In this document: positions 1 through 6,329 of the stretch, one piece after another
Position numbering within the stretch: position 1 is the stretch's first letter
Layout of the letters: each line of letters opens with the position of its first letter
Assembly: GCA_002428935.1 (NCBI GenBank)
Contig: DIYG01000105.1
Span: 1 to 8,482, forward strand
Length of the DNA: 8,482 bases
Reading direction: 5' to 3'
Origin: Halieaceae bacterium UBA6060
Lineage (GTDB): Bacteria > Pseudomonadota > Gammaproteobacteria > Pseudomonadales > Halieaceae
The notes under the pieces: model-generated
Seen by the model: only the letters and a program-made list of their open reading frames with translations
Databases searched by the model: none
What the model was told of the DNA's origin: nothing
Translations under genes and position numbers: made by a program

Positions 1-117
1 CGCCACCCCAATCAGTAACAGGTAGACCAGCCCAAATACGGCGAGCCAGATCAGGGGCGAGGGTGAACGTTCGTCTAGGACCGTTGGCGGCCGGTCCAGG
101 GGTACCTCCGACGCCAT
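1..117 (-). CDS. N-terminal fragment of an inner-membrane protein (partial)
   Basis: Read on the minus strand from the ATG at 117-115, the frame stays open for 39 codons to the window edge. It gives a polar, proline-rich N-terminus (MASEVPLDRPPTVLDE...) followed by a strongly hydrophobic stretch (roughly residues 23-39, LIWLAVFGLVYLLLIGVA) that reads as a first transmembrane helix. An AGGA (plus-strand 128-131) sits 10 bases upstream of the ATG. A start further upstream at about 166 is excluded because that frame hits a stop after about 30 codons. The gene is divergent from the tonB operon and shares its 222-base upstream region. The family cannot be fixed from 39 residues. The first helix resembles that of Na+/phosphate symporters, but this is a weak impression. 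Confidence 0.6.
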   Translation of the reverse strand, partial: MASEVPLDRPPTVLDERSPSPLIWLAVFGLVYLLLIGVA

Positions 118-216
118 GGGCGCTGTGTCCTGCTTAAAGCGAAGTGCCGAGTCTGGGGTGGTTTCATGACAGTGGGATGTCAGAGCTGTGACAGACCCTA
201 TCGGGGCCTGAGTCCG

Positions 217-230
217 TTGATGCAGGTCAA
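217..230. promoter_or_regulatory. FNR/Anr-like palindrome in the divergent intergenic region
   Basis: TTGAT-GCAG-GTCAA matches the FNR/Anr consensus TTGAT-N4-ATCAA at 9 of 10 defined positions. The site lies almost midway between the two divergent start codons (117 minus, 340 plus), so it could act on either gene. I do not see a convincing -10 element at the position expected for a class II site (centre at -41.5) on either strand. Binding by an FNR/Anr/CRP-type regulator is therefore an inference from the motif alone. Confidence 0.35.
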
Positions 231-300
231 GACAGAGTCAGAAAACCCGTGTTGTTAGCCACCAAGCTTTCATACTGAAACATATTGGTCATGAATTGAG

Positions 301-324
301 CGTTAGCTGTGCATACGGGTAACG
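301..324 (+). promoter_or_regulatory. Small leader inverted repeat next to the ribosome binding site
   Basis: CGTTA (301-305) and TAACG (320-324) are perfect inverted repeats around a 14-base loop. The 3' arm ends at the first G of the Shine-Dalgarno sequence. A 5-bp stem is weak, so this is at most a candidate for modulating translation of the first operon gene, and it may be coincidental. Confidence 0.2.
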
Positions 325-329
325 GAGGG
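324..329 (+). promoter_or_regulatory. Ribosome binding site of the DUF3450 gene
   Basis: GGAGGG lies 10 bases before the ATG at 340. It supports that start, which also places a signal peptide at the protein's N-terminus. Confidence 0.6.
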
Positions 330-339
330 ACTTACACCC

Positions 340-1179
340 ATGGGTTTTCATCAGATTCGTAGTAACGATCGGCTGTGGCCGCGTCTGTTGGCCAGCGTGG
401 CCGTTACCGGGATGCTCGTCGCTCCCGTGGTGGGTCAGGAAGAAGGCGGTGTCGAAGAGTCTTCCGCCGCGCAGAACTCCCAGGCTCTGGATCGTATCGA
501 ACAAGAAGGTATGGTGCGAAATGAAGAGCGGCGCGTCGCCCAGGGCGAAGTTGACGAACTCAATGAGGAAACACGACGCCTCCTTGATGATTACCGCGCT
601 GAACTCAAAATCGTAGAGGGGCTAGAAGTCTACATCGACATGCTCGGTGATCAGCTCGATGCCCAGAAGGAAGAGATATCCATCCTGCAAACCTCGATCA
701 CCGACGTTGCGGTGATCGAACGACAGATCCTTCCCCTCCTCTCTCGCATGATCGACGGTCTGGAGCAGTTTGTTGCCCTGGATGTACCCTTTCTCGCGCA
801 GGAACGGCAAACCCGTATCGGCGATTTGCGGACACTCCTTTCCCGTTCCGATGTAACCGTCGCCGAGAAGGCTCGACGGGTCTTTGAGGCCTTCCAGATC
901 GAAAGTGACTACGGTCGCACCATCGAAGCGTACCGAGACAAGCTGGCTCTTGGGGGAGCAAGTTTCGATGCGGACTTCCTGCGGGTGGGACGGGTAGCCC
1001 TGATCTATCGAACCGTCGGCGATGAACGACTCGGTTTCTGGGATGGCAGCGCCTGGCAGTCTCTGCCCAACTCTCCCTACCGACGTCTGGTGGAACAGGG
1101 TCTGAAGGTGGCTCGTCAGGAAATTGCCCCAGAACTGTTGACCATTCCCCTGAACACAAACCTCGTGGAGGCGCTGTAA
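340..1179 (+). CDS. DUF3450 periplasmic coiled-coil protein of a TonB system
   Basis: A 279-residue secreted protein. Residues 1-32 form a signal peptide: basic residues, a hydrophobic core (LLASVAVTGMLVAPVV) and likely cleavage before Gln33. Residues about 45-125 are rich in charged residues and Leu/Ile in heptad-like spacing and read as a long coiled coil. The remainder carries DUF3450 hallmarks: ALDVPFLAQER followed by RIGDLRTLL at about 147-168, GRVALIYRT at about 217-225, and a FWDGSAWQSL segment near 233-242. DUF3450 genes typically precede ttpC-exbB-exbD-tonB cassettes, as here. The biochemical role is not established. A periplasmic partner of the coiled-coil part of TtpC is an inference from shared architecture and gene order. 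Its TAA overlaps the ATG of the next gene (TAATG), implying translational coupling. It is the first gene of the operon. Confidence 0.88.
   Translation: MGFHQIRSNDRLWPRLLASVAVTGMLVAPVVGQEEGGVEESSAAQNSQALDRIEQEGMVRNEERRVAQGEVDELNEETRRLLDDYRAELKIVEGLEVYIDMLGDQLDAQKEEISILQTSITDVAVIERQILPLLSRMIDGLEQFVALDVPFLAQERQTRIGDLRTLLSRSDVTVAEKARRVFEAFQIESDYGRTIEAYRDKLALGGASFDADFLRVGRVALIYRTVGDERLGFWDGSAWQSLPNSPYRRLVEQGLKVARQEIAPELLTIPLNTNLVEAL
1167..1171 (+). promoter_or_regulatory. Ribosome binding site of ttpC inside the DUF3450 gene
   Basis: GGAGG lies in the last codons of the DUF3450 gene, 7 bases before the ATG at 1179. This is near-ideal spacing. It supports that start despite the TAATG overlap. Confidence 0.6.
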
Positions 1180-2594
1180 TGATCCGTTGTGCTCGTTCTT
1201 GGGTCGCCGCCGCGGCTTTACTTTTGCCCTTGAGCCTGCAGGCTCAGGACCCCGCCGCCAGCGATGGCGCCATGACCCTTCAGGGTCTTCTCGAGGCGGT
1301 TCGTGTTGGCCGGAGCCTGGATCAGGAGGCTAACCAGGAGCGTTTGCAACGCTTTGCCGAAGATCGGGCCCAGCAGACCGAACTGCTCGCTCAGATACGC
1401 CAACGCCGCGAGTCTCTCGAAGCCCAGAGTGCCTCCATGGAAACCGACTACGAGGAAAACGATCTCCTCATCGGAGAGCTGGAGGAGCGTCTACAGCAAC
1501 GCATGGGCTCCCTGAAAGAGCTCTTTGGTGTGTTGCAGCAGGTTGCCAGCGATGCCCAGGCCCAATTCCACGTATCCCTCACCGAATTGGAACATCCGGG
1601 GCGGAGTGAATTCCTCATCGACTTCGCCGGCCGCATGGGTCAGGCAAACCGCCTGCCGGAAATCGCCGAGATCGAGCGTTTGTGGTTCGAGCTACAGCGA
1701 GAGATGACCGAGTCCGGGCGCGTCGTATCCACATCGCGGCCCGTGGTAAGCAGAGAGGGCATCGAAGAAGATCAGCCGGTAACTCGTATCGGCCTCTTCA
1801 ACGCCGTGGCGAACGGTCAGTACTTACAGTTCATTCCCGAAACCCAGCGCCTGGTGGAGTTCTCTCGCCAGCCCGCGGGGCGTTACCTGGGTGGTCCCAA
1901 AGGCCTGGCGAGTGGTGCCTCGGGCACCCTTCCCTTTGCCGTGGATCCCGTGCGAGGGCAACTATTGGAAATCCTCACCCAGGCCCCGGACCTCAGGGAG
2001 CGGGTAGCTCAGGGTGGCCCCATCGGCTACACCATCATCACCCTGGGTGTCGCCGGTGTATTGCTAGCTCTGTGGCGCCTGTTCGTGTTGTACCGAGAGA
2101 GTCTCGTCATCCGTCGTCAGCTGAAAAACATGGGCGATATTCGCGATGACAACGCCGTGGGGCGTATTGTTTGGGCCGCTCGGGAAGATGAAAACCTCGA
2201 TGTGGAAACTCTGGAGCTGCGTCTGGGAGAAGCTGTCCTCAACGAAGTTCCCCGGATCAATCGTCACCTGCCCATGCTGAAAATCATCGCCGCCGTCGCC
2301 CCCCTGATGGGACTCCTGGGCACGGTGACGGGAATGATCGTTACATTCCAGGCTATCACCCTCTTCGGTGCCGGAGACCCTCGACTAATGGCGGGTGGTA
2401 TCTCCCAGGCGCTCATTACCACCGTATTGGGTCTCTGCGTGGCCATCCCCGTACTCCTGCTTCATAACCTCGTGCAGGGCCGCGCTCGCGGTATCACGGA
2501 GTTACTGCAGCAGCGCGCCGTAGCCCTCGTCGCCGAGCGGGCTGAATCAAGAGGTGGGCCTACGGGCTTTGCTCCCACGTCGGAGGCGGCGTGA
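1179..2594 (+). CDS. ttpC: TtpC-like MotA/TolQ/ExbB proton-channel family protein
   Basis: A 471-residue inner-membrane protein with a large periplasmic extension. Residues 1-22 are a signal peptide ending LQA before Gln23. Residues about 35-135 are a charged coiled coil, followed by a periplasmic domain to about residue 275. The first transmembrane helix is near 279-300 (GPIGYTIITLGVAG...). A MotA/TolQ/ExbB domain follows, with helices near 366-392 (APLMGLLGTVTGMIVTF) and 408-432 (ISQALITTVLGLCVAIPVLLL). Thr382 and Thr415 align with the channel threonines of E. coli ExbB (T148, T181), while Gln410 stands where ExbB has Glu176. In Vibrio, TtpC is required for TonB2-dependent iron uptake and is fused to such a periplasmic extension. 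The length and gene order match that family. The 3' end overlaps exbB by 4 bases (GTGA). Confidence 0.92.
   Translation: MIRCARSWVAAAALLLPLSLQAQDPAASDGAMTLQGLLEAVRVGRSLDQEANQERLQRFAEDRAQQTELLAQIRQRRESLEAQSASMETDYEENDLLIGELEERLQQRMGSLKELFGVLQQVASDAQAQFHVSLTELEHPGRSEFLIDFAGRMGQANRLPEIAEIERLWFELQREMTESGRVVSTSRPVVSREGIEEDQPVTRIGLFNAVANGQYLQFIPETQRLVEFSRQPAGRYLGGPKGLASGASGTLPFAVDPVRGQLLEILTQAPDLRERVAQGGPIGYTIITLGVAGVLLALWRLFVLYRESLVIRRQLKNMGDIRDDNAVGRIVWAAREDENLDVETLELRLGEAVLNEVPRINRHLPMLKIIAAVAPLMGLLGTVTGMIVTFQAITLFGAGDPRLMAGGISQALITTVLGLCVAIPVLLLHNLVQGRARGITELLQQRAVALVAERAESRGGPTGFAPTSEAA
2582..2586 (+). promoter_or_regulatory. Ribosome binding site deciding the GTG start of exbB
   Basis: GGAGG lies 4 bases before the GTG at 2591, inside the end of ttpC. 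It supports this GTG, which overlaps the ttpC TGA, as the exbB start. Confidence 0.6.
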
Positions 2595-3133
2595 GCGCGC
2601 TTATTGATCGCTTCGCTCCCTGGTTGGGAGACCTGCTGGAACTGGGAGGGCCGATTCTTGGGCTCATCCTCATCATCGCCTTTCTCATGTGGTGGTTGCT
2701 TTTCGAACGCCTTCACTATTTGTTTCGCGACTACCCCAGAGAGCTCCGGGAAGCGAAAAGCGCCTGGGCGTCACGCCCCGATCACCGCTCCTGGTTTGCC
2801 GAGCAATACCGCAATGAGCTTACCGGGCGCATAGCCAGTCACCTGACCCAGCATTTCTCCCTGATCGGTACGCTCATAAAGGTCTGCCCTCTGCTGGGAC
2901 TCCTCGGTACGGTCATCGGCATGCTGGAAGTCTTTGACGCCCTGGCGGCAACCGGGTCCAACAACCCCCGCTCCATGGCGGCCGGAGTCTCGAAGGCAAC
3001 CGTATCCACCCTGGCGGGCATGGTTGTCGCCATCGTCGGCCTCTTGGGAGCCACCCTGAGCGAGCGCCAGGCCTTGGCGGCCCGAGAAAAACTGCCTTCA
3101 CATTTTCCCCAGCTTGAGAAATCCCATGCGTAA
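2591..3133 (+). CDS. exbB: ExbB (TonB2-type) proton-channel subunit
   Basis: A 180-residue protein of the short ExbB class usual in TonB2 systems (E. coli ExbB is about 244). It starts at a GTG that overlaps the stop of ttpC. Three transmembrane helices are visible: about 16-38 (LELGGPILGLILIIAFLMWW), 88-115 (LIGTLIKVCPLLGLLGTVIG) and 132-157 (GVSKATVSTLAGMVVAIVGL). The GLLGTVIGM motif with Thr107, and Thr140 in the last helix, match the conserved channel threonines. The helix-3 position held by Glu176 in E. coli is Lys135 here. ExbB forms the pentameric inner-membrane channel that, with ExbD, converts the proton gradient into movement of TonB. The reading frame ends inside exbD, an 8-base overlap. 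Confidence 0.93.
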   Translation: MSALIDRFAPWLGDLLELGGPILGLILIIAFLMWWLLFERLHYLFRDYPRELREAKSAWASRPDHRSWFAEQYRNELTGRIASHLTQHFSLIGTLIKVCPLLGLLGTVIGMLEVFDALAATGSNNPRSMAAGVSKATVSTLAGMVVAIVGLLGATLSERQALAAREKLPSHFPQLEKSHA

Positions 3134-3530
3134 TTTTCTCGCCGATATAAACACGGACACCGATGAAAGCAGCGTCGACATCACCCCCATGCTCGACGTG
3201 GTGTTTATCATGCTGATCTTCTTCATCGTCACCGCAACCTTTATCAAGGAAGCGGGTATCGATGTGGATAAACCCGAGGCCGCAACTGCCGTCGTTCAGG
3301 AGAAAGCCAGCATTCTGGTGGCCATCGATGCCCAGGATCAGGTCTGGATAAATCGACGTCAGGTGGATATCCGCTCCGTGCGTTCCATTATCGAGCGTCT
3401 TCACGCGGAGAACCCCAAAGGCACCGTGGTAATCCAGGCGGATCGGGAGTCTCGCAACGACACCCTGGTGCGGGTGATGGATGCATCACGGCGCGCCGGT
3501 GTGTACGACATCGCCCTGGCGGCGAACTGA
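3126..3530 (+). CDS. exbD: ExbD (TonB2-type) proton-channel subunit
   Basis: A 134-residue ExbD/TolR family protein with a short cytoplasmic N-terminus and one transmembrane helix at about 23-43 (LDVVFIMLIFFIVTATF). A periplasmic domain of about 90 residues follows, ending in VMDASRRAGVYDIALA, the usual ExbD C-terminal pattern. The signature VDITPMLDVVF carries Asp24, equivalent to the essential proton-carrying Asp25 of E. coli ExbD. I chose the ATG at 3126; an in-frame TTG at 3114 would add four residues but has no better ribosome binding site. The start lies 8 bases inside the exbB reading frame, so translation is probably coupled to exbB. ExbD dimers sit in the ExbB pore and contact TonB in the periplasm. 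Confidence 0.94.
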   Translation: MRNFLADINTDTDESSVDITPMLDVVFIMLIFFIVTATFIKEAGIDVDKPEAATAVVQEKASILVAIDAQDQVWINRRQVDIRSVRSIIERLHAENPKGTVVIQADRESRNDTLVRVMDASRRAGVYDIALAAN

Positions 3531-3539
3531 GGCGAGACA

Positions 3540-4166
3540 ATGACTTGGGCGCGTTCTCTATGGGGTTTTGTGATCGCCTTTGCGGTCGCTCTCTCCCTGG
3601 CGTGGTTTATGTATTTCCTCACCCACTCATCGCAGATGCGCCTGTCCAACACGGACCGGGTGCAGATGTTGGATTTCGTTCGCCTCAAGCGCAATGAATC
3701 CGTAGAGCGAAAAGACCGCAAACCGGAACGCCCCGAAGTCAACGAAGTACCCGAGGCACCACCCACAGCCCAACAGAATAGTTCTGCGGGTAATACGCTG
3801 GCGGTTTCCGCGCCAGCACCCATGGCGACGGATCTAGATGTGGGCCGAGGGATTGGTTTGGGTACGGGCGACGGGGAATATCTACCTATCGTGAAGGTCG
3901 CCCCGGTCTACCCCCGCCGGGCTGCAGAGCGAGGTATCACCGGCACCTGCCTGGTGGTCTACAACGTGACCACCAGCGGCACCGTCAAGGATGTCGAGTT
4001 AGTTCCCGGGGCCTGTGAAAACAGCATCTTTGAACGACCCTCCATCGAAGCTGCTTACCGTTTCAAGTACAAACCCAGGGTCATCGACGGCCAGCCCGTT
4101 GAAGTCATTGGCGTCTACAACCGCTTCTTCTATGAGCAACGGCAAAACAACGGACAAACCCAGTGA
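3540..4166 (+). CDS. tonB: TonB2-type energy transducer
   Basis: A 208-residue protein. An N-terminal signal anchor spans about 6-27 (SLWGFVIAFAVALSLAWFMYFL). A charged and proline-containing linker of about 50 residues (KRNESVERKDRKPERPEVNE, then PEAPP and APAP) is much shorter than in E. coli TonB. The TonB C-terminal domain covers about 114-203, with VAPVYPRRAAERGITG (120-135), a TCLVVYNVTTSGTVKDVELV strand pair and a terminal VIGVYNRFFYE strand. The SxxxH motif of the E. coli TonB anchor is not evident; the nearest His is residue 29, at the end of the helix. The ATG at 3540 is 9 bases after exbD, with GAGG 7 bases upstream that overlaps the exbD stop. TonB transmits energy to outer-membrane receptors. 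No receptor gene is in the window, so the substrate is unknown. The gene overlaps the next by 4 bases (GTGA). Confidence 0.93.
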   Translation: MTWARSLWGFVIAFAVALSLAWFMYFLTHSSQMRLSNTDRVQMLDFVRLKRNESVERKDRKPERPEVNEVPEAPPTAQQNSSAGNTLAVSAPAPMATDLDVGRGIGLGTGDGEYLPIVKVAPVYPRRAAERGITGTCLVVYNVTTSGTVKDVELVPGACENSIFERPSIEAAYRFKYKPRVIDGQPVEVIGVYNRFFYEQRQNNGQTQ

Positions 4167-5404
4167 ACAGTTATTTCTCGCTGCGAAAAGCACTACTCCT
4201 GCTGCTAATTCTGTGCACGTCTACCCTGACCTGGGGGCAACACCGCGTGGTCGGCATGAGCGAGCGGGTTTTCAAGATCATTGCTGAAGTTCAAGAGCGA
4301 ATTGACGTCGAGGCCTACGGCGAAGCGCGCGAAGGCATCGACGACGCCCTGGCGCGCAGGCTCTCGGATTATGAGCGGGCTCATCTGCTCAACATCAAGG
4401 GCTATACCTGGTACCAGGAAGACGATCTAAATCAGGCCATCGCCGCCTACGAGGAAGCCCTGGCCCTGGAAGAGCTGCCAGATTCCATGCTCATCACCCT
4501 CCACCTCACCCTCGGCCAGGTGAATCTTGTTGCCGAAGACTACGTCAAGGCCGAACACCACCTTCGCACGCTCACAACCCTTGAAGACCAGGATATTCCC
4601 AGCAATAAGGTCCTTCTCGCCGCTGCCCTCATTGGTCAGGAGCGCCACGAGGAGGCCCTGGTGCCCATCCTCGCCGCCATCGAGGCGAAGAAGGCCGAGG
4701 GTGAAACACCGCGAGAAAACTGGTTATCCATGCTCTCCTCGGTGTACTACGAACTCGATGACTACGAAAAAATGCGCAGCGTCATCGAGACCATGACGAT
4801 TCTGTATCCTCGAGAACAGTATTTGATGAACCTGGCCGCCCTCCACGGCCAGCTCGGGGAAACGGAACGGCAGCTCACCCTGGTGGAATCACTCCTGGAC
4901 GACGACCGTCTCCAGCAACCCACCCACCTCAAGATGATCGTCAATTTGTATCTCGGTGCGGAGCTCCCCTACGAGGCGGCTACGCTCCTGGCTGCGGAAC
5001 TCGAAAAAGGCCGTCTGGAAAGCAACGTCAGCAACCTCGAGCTGTTGTCCCAGGCCTGGTATATGAGTGCGGAAACGGAACTGGCGATAGAGCCCCTGGC
5101 CGAGGCCGCAGCGCTTTCCGAGAGCGGTGAACTCTATTTGCGTCTTGCCCGGCTACATATGGATGCTTACGCCTGGGGCTCCGCGGAGGATGCGGCCCGC
5201 CTCGCCCTGGAGAAGGGTGGTCTCCGACAGGAGGGTCATGCCTGGCTTTTACGGGGCATGGCAGAAGTACGGCAAAAGCGCTTCCGGGAGGCGCGGCGTC
5301 AATTCCAGAAAGCAGCGGATTTTGACTACACGGAAAAGTACGCAAGCCAGTGGCTCAACTACGTGGACGCGGAGCAATCACGCATCGCAGCGGCCGGAAG
5401 CTGA
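4163..5404 (+). CDS. Secreted TPR-repeat protein of the TonB2 operon
   Basis: A 413-residue protein starting at a GTG that overlaps the tonB stop. Residues 1-25 form a signal peptide (SLRKALLLLLILCTSTLTWG, likely cut before Gln26). Cys18 lies in the hydrophobic core, but the preceding Leu does not fit a lipobox, so a lipoprotein is unlikely. The mature part is helical with tetratricopeptide-type repeats. Examples are GYTWYQEDDLNQAIAAYEEA at about 90-110, HLTLGQVNLVAEDYVKAEHH at about 113-134, LLAAALIGQERHEEALVPIL at about 150-170, and a last repeat MAEVRQKRFREARRQFQKAA near 366-385. TPR proteins commonly close DUF3450-ttpC-exbBD-tonB2 cassettes. A scaffold role with TtpC/DUF3450 is an inference and the function is not established here. 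It is probably co-transcribed with the five genes upstream. Confidence 0.85.
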   Translation: MNSYFSLRKALLLLLILCTSTLTWGQHRVVGMSERVFKIIAEVQERIDVEAYGEAREGIDDALARRLSDYERAHLLNIKGYTWYQEDDLNQAIAAYEEALALEELPDSMLITLHLTLGQVNLVAEDYVKAEHHLRTLTTLEDQDIPSNKVLLAAALIGQERHEEALVPILAAIEAKKAEGETPRENWLSMLSSVYYELDDYEKMRSVIETMTILYPREQYLMNLAALHGQLGETERQLTLVESLLDDDRLQQPTHLKMIVNLYLGAELPYEAATLLAAELEKGRLESNVSNLELLSQAWYMSAETELAIEPLAEAAALSESGELYLRLARLHMDAYAWGSAEDAARLALEKGGLRQEGHAWLLRGMAEVRQKRFREARRQFQKAADFDYTEKYASQWLNYVDAEQSRIAAAGS

Positions 5405-5414
5405 CCTCCCTCTA

Positions 5415-5446
5415 CCCCTTCGGGGATCAGCCGCGCATACTTGCGC
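5415..5446. other. Two small inverted repeats in the TPR-DUF2971 gap
   Basis: The gap of 45 bases holds CCCC-TTC-GGGG (5415-5425), which can extend with CTGA (5401-5404) and TCAG (5427-5430) around a one-sided 10-base internal loop. A second repeat is GCGCA-TACT-TGCGC (5433-5446), ending 3 bases before the next ATG. There is no T-run, so an intrinsic terminator is not supported. They could be a weak attenuator, a processing site or an operator. Confidence 0.3.
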
Positions 5447-5449
5447 ACC

Positions 5450-6319
5450 ATGATTGAAGCCATAACCCGAACCCTCTTTACCCGCCAGCCGGAAGAGACT
5501 CTTTACCACTACACGTCCCTAGCTGGACTCCAGGGCATCGTCGGTAGTCGCGAACTTCGCTCCAGTGACATTCGTTTTATGAACGACTCTGCGGAGCTCC
5601 GTCACACCCTGGACCTCCTCAACAAGCAGGTTACTCGACGAATACTGAGTGGCGTGGATCACCCGGAACTGCTCAACGCCTTCCTCGATTGGTTAAGCAA
5701 ACGCATCGTCAGCGGACCCATGCTCTTCGGCGCATCCTTTCGCGCCAACGGCAATCTCCTCAGCCAATGGCGCGGATACAGTGTTCATGGCAAGGGCGTC
5801 AGCCTGGGTTTTGATCCCGAGAGCATCTGTCGTCAGGCCAGCGCCCAGGGTTTTTCCATCGGTCGTTGCATCTATCAACCGGATCGACAGGCCGCTCTCA
5901 TCGAGCAGGTGATCGACGGCGTTGAAGCGCTGGCTCAAGAGCTCGGCAATCCCAGTCGAGCTGCTCAGGAAGCCCCGCGGATCTTTCAGAATATTGAAGA
6001 AGACTTACTGCGCATCGCCGCGGTGTTGAAGCATCCCGCCTTCGAGGAGGAGCAAGAATGGCGGATTGTGTCGCCGATCATTAGCGATCCACACCATCCT
6101 GCGCTCCATGTACGGGAAGGGTCTTCCATGCTGGTGCCCTACTACGCTTTCGCCCTGGCGCCGGAAAAGCAAAGAGGGGTTTCCCTCAATCACGTATACA
6201 TCGGCCCTACGGCCAACGCCGAACTGTCTATGCACTCCCTGCGCTTGTATTTGGAGCAACAGCGCAGCGCACCCCGAGACGGTATCAGCTATTGCCAAAT
6301 CCCGTTTCGCAAACGCTAG
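5450..6319 (+). CDS. DUF2971 family protein
   Basis: A 289-residue soluble protein with no signal peptide or membrane segment. The N-terminal block LYHYTSLAGLQGIVGSREL (18-36) followed by DIRFMNDSAELRH is the DUF2971 signature. A central block LSQWRGY...GKGVSLGFD spans about 104-122. A late block KHPAFEEEQEWRIV spans 194-207, with Glu203 in the conserved E-W-R. The His20-Tyr21-Thr22, central Gly/Tyr strand and late Glu are arranged like the H-Y-E blocks of ADP-ribosyltransferase-fold enzymes. That relation is my inference and no activity is established. I chose ATG 5450 over an in-frame TTG at 5441. No Shine-Dalgarno sequence precedes it. A CATACT at 5436-5441 could be a -10 for a nearly leaderless transcript, but no -35 is visible. 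It may instead be read through from the tonB operon. Confidence 0.8.
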   Translation: MIEAITRTLFTRQPEETLYHYTSLAGLQGIVGSRELRSSDIRFMNDSAELRHTLDLLNKQVTRRILSGVDHPELLNAFLDWLSKRIVSGPMLFGASFRANGNLLSQWRGYSVHGKGVSLGFDPESICRQASAQGFSIGRCIYQPDRQAALIEQVIDGVEALAQELGNPSRAAQEAPRIFQNIEEDLLRIAAVLKHPAFEEEQEWRIVSPIISDPHHPALHVREGSSMLVPYYAFALAPEKQRGVSLNHVYIGPTANAELSMHSLRLYLEQQRSAPRDGISYCQIPFRKR

Positions 6320-6329
6320 GAATAACGGC

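Noticed and set aside
167..182. TGACA-N6-TGTCA inverted repeat, with a further CTGTGACAG at 186-194
   Set aside because: Could be an operator, but the half-sites are short, match no specific regulator I can name, and lack a promoter context on either strand.
252..276. TTGTTA ... CATACT as a promoter for the tonB operon
   Set aside because: The hexamers are only 13 bases apart and both are weak, so I do not call a promoter here even though one must exist in or near this region.
698..1159. Minus-strand open frame of 153 codons opposite the DUF3450 gene
   Set aside because: It is Arg/Pro-rich, has no recognisable motif, and lies wholly antisense to a well-supported gene. It is a shadow of the high-GC coding strand.
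1682..2149. Plus-strand open frame of 155 codons in another frame inside ttpC
   Set aside because: It is Arg/Gly/Ser-rich with low-complexity composition and overlaps the TtpC periplasmic and first membrane segments, which are clearly the coding frame.
2913..3404. Minus-strand open frame of 163 codons across exbB and exbD
   Set aside because: It is antisense to two recognised genes and has no family motif.
4163..4237. Lipoprotein signal in the TPR protein (Cys18)
   Set aside because: The residue before Cys18 is Leu rather than Gly/Ala/Ser and the Cys is in the middle of the hydrophobic core, so a normal signal peptide is more likely.
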